In this document: piece by piece, positions 31,325 through 34,768 of the stretch
Layout: each line of letters starts with the position of its first letter
How positions within the stretch are numbered: position 1 is the first letter of the stretch
Source: Actinomycetes bacterium
GTDB taxonomy: Bacteria; Actinomycetota; Actinomycetes; Mycobacteriales; Mycobacteriaceae
Assembly (NCBI GenBank): GCA_029780675.1
Contig: JAKOYE010000163.1
Span: 1-34,768 of the forward strand
DNA: 34,768 bases
Direction of reading: 5' to 3'
The notes under the pieces: generated by a model
Databases searched by the model: none
The model's input: the letters and a program-made list of their open reading frames with translations, nothing else
Told to the model about the DNA's origin: nothing
Program-made: the position numbers and the translations under genes

Positions 31325-31374
31325 ATTTGGGCGCGTTGTCGTGCGCCTCGCGCATGACACCGCGCCGAATTAGG
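31325..31374. repeat. 50-nt two-stem hairpin repeat, copy C (nusG-rplK interval)
   Basis: Same length and layout as copies A and B, but 39 of 50 bases match copy A. Outer arms ATTTGGGCGCG and CGCGCCGAATT pair with two mismatches, and the inner stem TGCGC/GCGCA is restored by a T-A pair where A and B have an A-A mismatch, so structure is better conserved than sequence. It begins four bases after the nusG stop and 19 bases before rplK and may act as a partial terminator. Confidence 0.75.
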
Positions 31375-31393
31375 AAAGGAAACACCACACGCC

Positions 31394-31825
31394 ATGGCCC
31401 CCAAGAAGAAGAAGGTCACCGGCCTCATCAAGCTCCAGATCAACGCCGGGCAGGCCAACCCCGCCCCGCCGGTCGGCCCCGCGCTCGGTCAGCACGGCGT
31501 CAACATCATGGAGTTCTGCAAGGCGTACAACGCCGCGACGGAGAGTCAGCGCGGCAACGTCATCCCCGTGGAGATCACCGTCTACGAGGACCGCAGCTTC
31601 ACCTTCGAACTCAAGACCCCGCCCGCCGCCCGGCTGCTGCTGAAGGCCGCCGGCATCCAGAAGGGTTCGGCCGAGCCGCACAAGACCAAGGTCGCCAAGA
31701 TCAGCTGGGATCAGGTGCGCGAAATCGCCGAGACCAAGAAGGCCGACCTCAACGCCAACGACATCGACCAGGCGGCCAAGATCATCGCCGGCACCGCCCG
31801 GTCCATGGGGATCACTGTCGAGTAG
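31394..31825 (+). CDS. rplK: 50S ribosomal protein L11
   Basis: 143 residues from ATG 31394. It begins [20 protein letters not shown] and has the canonical L11 elements [26 protein letters not shown] (binding site for stringent-response factors and thiopeptides, with Pro25-type prolines) and the C-terminal RNA-binding part [18 protein letters not shown]...[45 protein letters not shown]. It binds the GTPase-associated centre of 23S rRNA. It precedes rplA by 69 nt, the conserved L11-L1 pair. Confidence 0.97.
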   Translation: MAPKKKKVTGLIKLQINAGQANPAPPVGPALGQHGVNIMEFCKAYNAATESQRGNVIPVEITVYEDRSFTFELKTPPAARLLLKAAGIQKGSAEPHKTKVAKISWDQVREIAETKKADLNANDIDQAAKIIAGTARSMGITVE

Positions 31826-31844
31826 CAAGTCAGAAGTCGTGGGA

Positions 31845-31860
31845 GAGCCCGCTTCGGCTC
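31845..31860 (+). promoter_or_regulatory. Hairpin in the rplK-rplA spacer
   Basis: GAGCC (31845-31849) and GGCTC (31856-31860) pair around CGCTTC; GTGG (31839-31842) and CCAC (31867-31870) can extend it over an internal loop. The L11-L1 spacer carries L1-dependent feedback control in other bacteria, so this is a candidate L1-responsive or attenuator element. Confidence 0.4.
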
Positions 31861-31894
31861 GCCTGACCACACCCAACAACAGATTGGAACCACA

Positions 31895-32605
31895 ATGAGC
31901 AAGAACAGCAAGGCCTATAAGGAAGCTGCCGCCAAGGTCGACCGCGACAAGCTGTACACTCCGCTGGAGGCGGCCAAGCTGGCCAAGGAGACCTCCTCGA
32001 AGAAGCAGGACGCCACCGTCGAGGTCGCGATCCGCCTCGGGGTGGACCCGCGTAAGGCCGACCAGATGGTGCGTGGCACGGTCAGTCTGCCGCACGGCAC
32101 CGGCAAGACCGCCCGCGTCGCGGTGTTCGCGGTGGGGGAGAAGGCCGAGCAGGCGATCGCCGCCGGCGCCGACGTGGTGGGCAGCGATGACCTGATCGAG
32201 AAGATCCAGGGCGGCTTCCTGGACTTCGACGCCGCGATCGCCACCCCCGACCAGATGGCCAAGGTGGGCCGGATCGCCCGTGTGCTGGGCCCGCGTGGCC
32301 TGATGCCGAACCCGAAGACCGGCACCGTCACCCCGGATGTGGCCAAGGCCGTGACCGACATCAAGGGCGGCAAGATCAACTTCCGCGTCGACAAGCAGGC
32401 CAACCTGCACCTGATCATCGGGAAGGCCTCCTTCGACGAGAAGAAGCTCGCGGAGAACTACGGCGCCGCCCTCGACGAGGTGCTGCGGGCCAAGCCGTCC
32501 TCCTCGAAGGGCCGCTACCTCAAGAAGATCACCGTGTCGACGACCACCGGTCCGGGTATCCCGGTCGACACGTCGGTGACCCGGAACTTCACCGAAGAGG
32601 CTTAA
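31895..32605 (+). CDS. rplA: 50S ribosomal protein L1
   Basis: 236 residues from ATG 31895. It begins [21 protein letters not shown], contains the L1 signature [31 protein letters not shown], the domain II segment [39 protein letters not shown], and the RNA-binding region [33 protein letters not shown]1 binds 23S rRNA at the stalk and often represses its own mRNA. A strong terminator follows 36 nt after the stop, so the nusG-rplK-rplA unit ends here; the genes that follow are unrelated to ribosome function. Confidence 0.97.
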   Translation: MSKNSKAYKEAAAKVDRDKLYTPLEAAKLAKETSSKKQDATVEVAIRLGVDPRKADQMVRGTVSLPHGTGKTARVAVFAVGEKAEQAIAAGADVVGSDDLIEKIQGGFLDFDAAIATPDQMAKVGRIARVLGPRGLMPNPKTGTVTPDVAKAVTDIKGGKINFRVDKQANLHLIIGKASFDEKKLAENYGAALDEVLRAKPSSSKGRYLKKITVSTTTGPGIPVDTSVTRNFTEEA

Positions 32606-32640
32606 CCCTCTCTCAACCGTTTCTGGACCTCTTTCTGCTG

Positions 32641-32671
32641 AATGGCCCCCGCACTCCGGTGCGGGGCCATT
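32641..32671 (+). terminator. Strong intrinsic terminator after rplA
   Basis: AATGGCCCC...GCAC and GTGC...GGGGCCATT form a 13-bp stem with a one-base bulge (an extra C) and TCCG loop, ending in TTT. It is the most convincing terminator in the window. Confidence 0.85.
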
Positions 32672-32800
32672 TGCTGTCGGCGTGTCGCATTCCGAGACCC
32701 GAACGAGACCGGACGTCGACTGGTTCGACACCCGCCGCCGTTACCGTCAGACCTTCGTTGGCCTTTGCCAGATCGGTCCATCCGGAAGGCGGTATCCACA

Positions 32801-33655
32801 TTGACGACTATGGCTCCGATCGCGGTTAGGGGCAGGACTGCGTATCGCCCACGGGTCACCGTCGTCATTCCGGCTCTGAACGAGGAACGCAATCTGCCGC
32901 ACATCGCGGGCCGCATGCCCGCCGACGTCGACGAGATCGTGGTGGTGGACGGCCACTCGCAGGATCGCACCGTCGAGGTCGCCCGCCTGCTGTGGCCAGA
33001 GGCGGTCGTCGTGCAGCAGACGCGTTCCGGCAAGGGCAACGCTCTGGCCTGCGGGTTCGCCGCGGCCACCGGGGACATCATCGTCACCCTCGACGCCGAC
33101 GGCAGCAACGACCCGGCTGAGATCCCCGACTTCGTGGCGGCCCTGCTGGCCGGCGCGGACTTCGTGAAGGGCTCCCGCTTCATGGCCGGCGGTGGCAGCA
33201 GCGACATCACCTGGTGCCGCTGGGCCGGCAACTGGGGGCTGGGCGCGGTGTACAACGCACTGTTCGGCACCCGCTACACCGATCTTTGCTACGGGTACAA
33301 CGCCTTCTGGCGCCATTCGCTCGGCGCGATGGCGCTCCCACCAGTCAGCGCGGACTCACCGCAGTGGGGGGACGGCTTCGAGATCGAGGCGCTGATCAAC
33401 GCCCGAGTCGCCGATGCCGGGTTGGCGGTAGCGGAGGTGTGCAGTTTCGAGGGGGACCGGATGTTCGGCGCGAGCAACCTGCATGCGGTGCGCGACGGCC
33501 TCCGCGTGTTGACGACGATTGTCCGTGAGTACGCGGGTAGACGCCGCGTCGCAAACGCGCCCGCGGGGCACCGTCATGGTGGTGTACTAGTGGGAAGTCT
33601 TGGTGTCGCGGTGGCCGCGGCGGCCATGGTCAGCGACGGCGATTGGAAACCCTGA
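32801..33655 (+). CDS. Family 2 glycosyltransferase
   Basis: 284 residues from TTG 32801 (AAGGCGG eight bases upstream); ATG 32810 is the alternative and gives 281. A GT-A fold transferase using a nucleotide sugar: TVVIPALNEERN (start of the fold), IVVVDGHSQDRT, TRSGKGNALACG, the metal/nucleotide DxD motif in TLDADGSND, and GFEIEALINARVADAGLAVAEV near the acceptor side, as in dolichyl-phosphate-mannose-synthase-like proteins. The end (GGVLVGSLGVAVAAAAMV) is hydrophobic enough for membrane association. The acceptor is unknown. Its neighbours after the rplA terminator (a lipoprotein, then a membrane protein) suggest a surface polysaccharide cluster that continues beyond the window. Confidence 0.85.
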   Translation: MTTMAPIAVRGRTAYRPRVTVVIPALNEERNLPHIAGRMPADVDEIVVVDGHSQDRTVEVARLLWPEAVVVQQTRSGKGNALACGFAAATGDIIVTLDADGSNDPAEIPDFVAALLAGADFVKGSRFMAGGGSSDITWCRWAGNWGLGAVYNALFGTRYTDLCYGYNAFWRHSLGAMALPPVSADSPQWGDGFEIEALINARVADAGLAVAEVCSFEGDRMFGASNLHAVRDGLRVLTTIVREYAGRRRVANAPAGHRHGGVLVGSLGVAVAAAAMVSDGDWKP

Positions 33656-33697
33656 ACTGTTCCCTAGCTCTTACTCCAAAAAGGGCCAAAAGACCAG

Positions 33698-33738
33698 TTG
33701 ACACGCCACAATGGTCATGTCACAGTTTCCTCACAGGT
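33698..33738 (+). promoter_or_regulatory. Promoter region with MtrA-like direct repeat
   Basis: A consensus -35 TTGACA (33698-33703) is followed by two near-identical blocks, GTCACAGTT (33719-33727) and CTCACAGGT (33730-33738), 11 nt apart, one helical turn. The published mycobacterial MtrA motif is a direct repeat of GTCACAGCG-like 9-mers. The -10 is not clear; the repeats lie at its expected position. The lipoprotein start is at 33815. Confidence 0.45.
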
Positions 33739-33814
33739 AATTACCGCGCTGGTCAGAACTCGAGACACCGTTCCCGGTTCACCCCGCCCCGGTTGGAGTA
33801 GTTGGAGGGCCGAA

Positions 33815-34600
33815 ATGCTCCGTCATCGCACGCGGGGGCTGCAGTGCGTGGGGGGCGCAGCAGTGGTGGTGGTGGCGTGTCTGCCGCTGACGTCATGCGA
33901 CAGCCGGTCGGCGCAGGCCGACTCGGTCGGGTATGTCGCGATCGTCAGTGCGCACGGGGTGGCGAAGCCGATCGTGAAGCCGGCCGTCGGCGGGACGGTG
34001 AACCCCGCTCCCGCGCCGCAGGGAGCGGTTCCGGTGCAGCCGCCGGCGGTGCCGATCGGTCCGGTCCCGCCGTATGAAGTGATTGCGCAACGAACCAGTG
34101 ACCGACCCGACAAGGCCACGACGTACTACGTCGTCCTCGGTTCGGTTGATCCCGCCATCTTGGGTACGGCGCCGGCTGACCCCGTCGTTGAGGGGCCCGA
34201 ACCCGTCCAGCTGCTGGGTGAGGGTGGCGCACCGGCCGAACTCGTCGCCGATGTGATCGTTCCGGTCGATCCGGCTTCTGCTGCGTTCAAGCCGTCGGTG
34301 AAGCAGGTGCTGCGGTCCCTGGCCGCGATCAACGGCGGGCCTGACTTCACGGCCCACATCTGGGATGAAGTGACGGCCGCGCAGACCGAGGTGAGTTACA
34401 AGAGCGCGCCGGATTTGTTCACCGATGCGCAATACGCTTCTAAAGAGGCTGCCAACGCGGGACATCTTCTTGCTAGCTATCAGGGTGGTGTGCAACCTGA
34501 GGGTCAGTCGCCGGTTTATGTGCTGTTTTGGTTTCCGGACGGCGGTGCCAGCAACCCGGTTGGTGGGAGCTTGACGAGCTCTGAAGTGTGGCGGCCCTAG
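33815..34600 (+). CDS. Lipoprotein of unknown function
   Basis: 261 residues from ATG 33815, with GGAGG seven bases upstream. Residues 1-27 form a lipoprotein signal (LQCVGGAAVVVVACLPLTSC) with lipobox L25-T-S-C28, so the protein should be anchored to the outer face of the plasma membrane. A Pro/Val-rich segment (about 60-85) is followed by two similar hydrophilic regions and an alpha/beta region YVLFWFPDGGASNPVGG. No domain recognised. GC content seems to fall toward the 3' end (about 34390-34600), unlike its neighbours. Its upstream DNA holds the MtrA-like repeat. Confidence 0.75.
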   Translation: MLRHRTRGLQCVGGAAVVVVACLPLTSCDSRSAQADSVGYVAIVSAHGVAKPIVKPAVGGTVNPAPAPQGAVPVQPPAVPIGPVPPYEVIAQRTSDRPDKATTYYVVLGSVDPAILGTAPADPVVEGPEPVQLLGEGGAPAELVADVIVPVDPASAAFKPSVKQVLRSLAAINGGPDFTAHIWDEVTAAQTEVSYKSAPDLFTDAQYASKEAANAGHLLASYQGGVQPEGQSPVYVLFWFPDGGASNPVGGSLTSSEVWRP

Positions 34601-34647
34601 AGGCATTGGGGTTCGGCTGCTGAGCGATCCCAGACTAGGATCATGTG

Positions 34648-34768
34648 GTGCGATCGAATCAGCATCATGACGCCGGCCCCCTCATGGCTCAAGCCCCGGC
34701 AAAGGCGTCTGGTGGACCGTGGTTCCGCAGTCCTCGCAACCTCATCGTTCTCGCCCTGGCATTGGTGG
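34648..34768 (+). CDS. Start of a probable membrane protein (cut by window end)
   Basis: From GTG 34648 an open frame of 40 codons runs to the end. It begins VRSNQHHDAGPL and reaches a hydrophobic segment (RNLIVLALALV), likely the first transmembrane helix. The ATG at 34643 opens another frame that also stays open, with lower plausibility (Cys/Trp-rich). A short GGATC precedes the start. It may belong to the surface-polysaccharide genes begun at 32801; that is only inferred from location. Confidence 0.4.
   Translation, partial: MRSNQHHDAGPLMAQAPAKASGGPWFRSPRNLIVLALALV

Noticed and set aside
31370..32731. 453-codon minus-strand frame opposite rplK and rplA
   Set aside because: Antisense to two ribosomal protein genes; no domain.

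Overview
The window is a stretch of high-GC mycobacterial chromosome, most likely from a fast-growing Mycobacterium (Mycolicibacterium). The evidence is the intact hadA-hadB-hadC cluster behind rpmG, the tRNA-Trp/secE/nusG/rplK/rplA block, an EchA3-like crotonase, an EthA-like monooxygenase beside YajQ and GpsA, and many Ala-rich secreted proteins. Gene order on the left (gpsA, EthA-like monooxygenase, yajQ) and right (echA3-like, glyoxalase-II-like, tRNA-Thr, tRNA-Met, rpmG, hadABC, tRNA-Trp, secE, nusG, rplK, rplA) matches, from memory, Rv0564c-Rv0566c and Rv0632c-Rv0641 of M. tuberculosis. I saw no insertion sequence, integrase, prophage structural gene or CRISPR array.

Layout. 1-5.4 kb (minus): yajQ, an EthA-like Baeyer-Villiger monooxygenase whose stop overlaps the start of a PucR-type regulator, a GreA/GreB-family protein and gpsA. 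5.4-6.5 kb: tRNA-Tyr, a candidate short transcript, a DUF3800-like gene and a large DNA palindrome. 6.5-9.6 kb: a 737-residue secreted helical-repeat protein and a convergent membrane protein. 9.7-12.1 kb: a three-gene ABC exporter of the Rv2688c-Rv2687c-Rv2686c (fluoroquinolone export) type. 12.1-14.3 kb: a NERD nuclease/SF1 helicase fusion facing two tiny genes of 80 and 51 residues. 14.4-19 kb: a DEAD-box RNA helicase, a divergent L,D-transpeptidase, a metallophosphatase and a SpoIIAA-like protein. 19.0-19.9 kb: an AbiEi-N/DUF559 gene bracketed by two 50-nt hairpin repeats that match at 49 of 50 bases. 19.9-21.4 kb: echA3-like crotonase and an SDR gene in one frame, separated by a single TAG. 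21.5-25.3 kb: two tandem secreted metalloproteases with VCBS/cadherin-like modules. 25.3-28 kb: small secreted proteins, an MBL hydrolase and a low-molecular-weight phosphatase. 28-32.6 kb: tRNAs, L33, the mycolic-acid dehydratase HadABC, SecE, NusG, L11 and L1. 32.7 kb to the end: a GT2 glycosyltransferase, a lipoprotein and the start of a probable membrane protein.

The housekeeping parts serve translation (tRNAs, L33, L11, L1), transcription (NusG, GreA-like), secretion (SecE) and envelope synthesis (HadABC, L,D-transpeptidase, GpsA). The most unusual observations are: the paired metalloproteases, whose zinc site looks like an interrupted, leishmanolysin-style metzincin site (HExxHxxGF, third His 87 residues later, Met 9 residues further, identical spacing in both); a 50-nt two-stem hairpin repeat present three times, twice around a nuclease-like accessory gene; the compact two-gene pair opposite the NERD helicase; and several palindromes at tRNA and divergent promoters. 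All functions are read from sequence motifs and family memory; no search was run.
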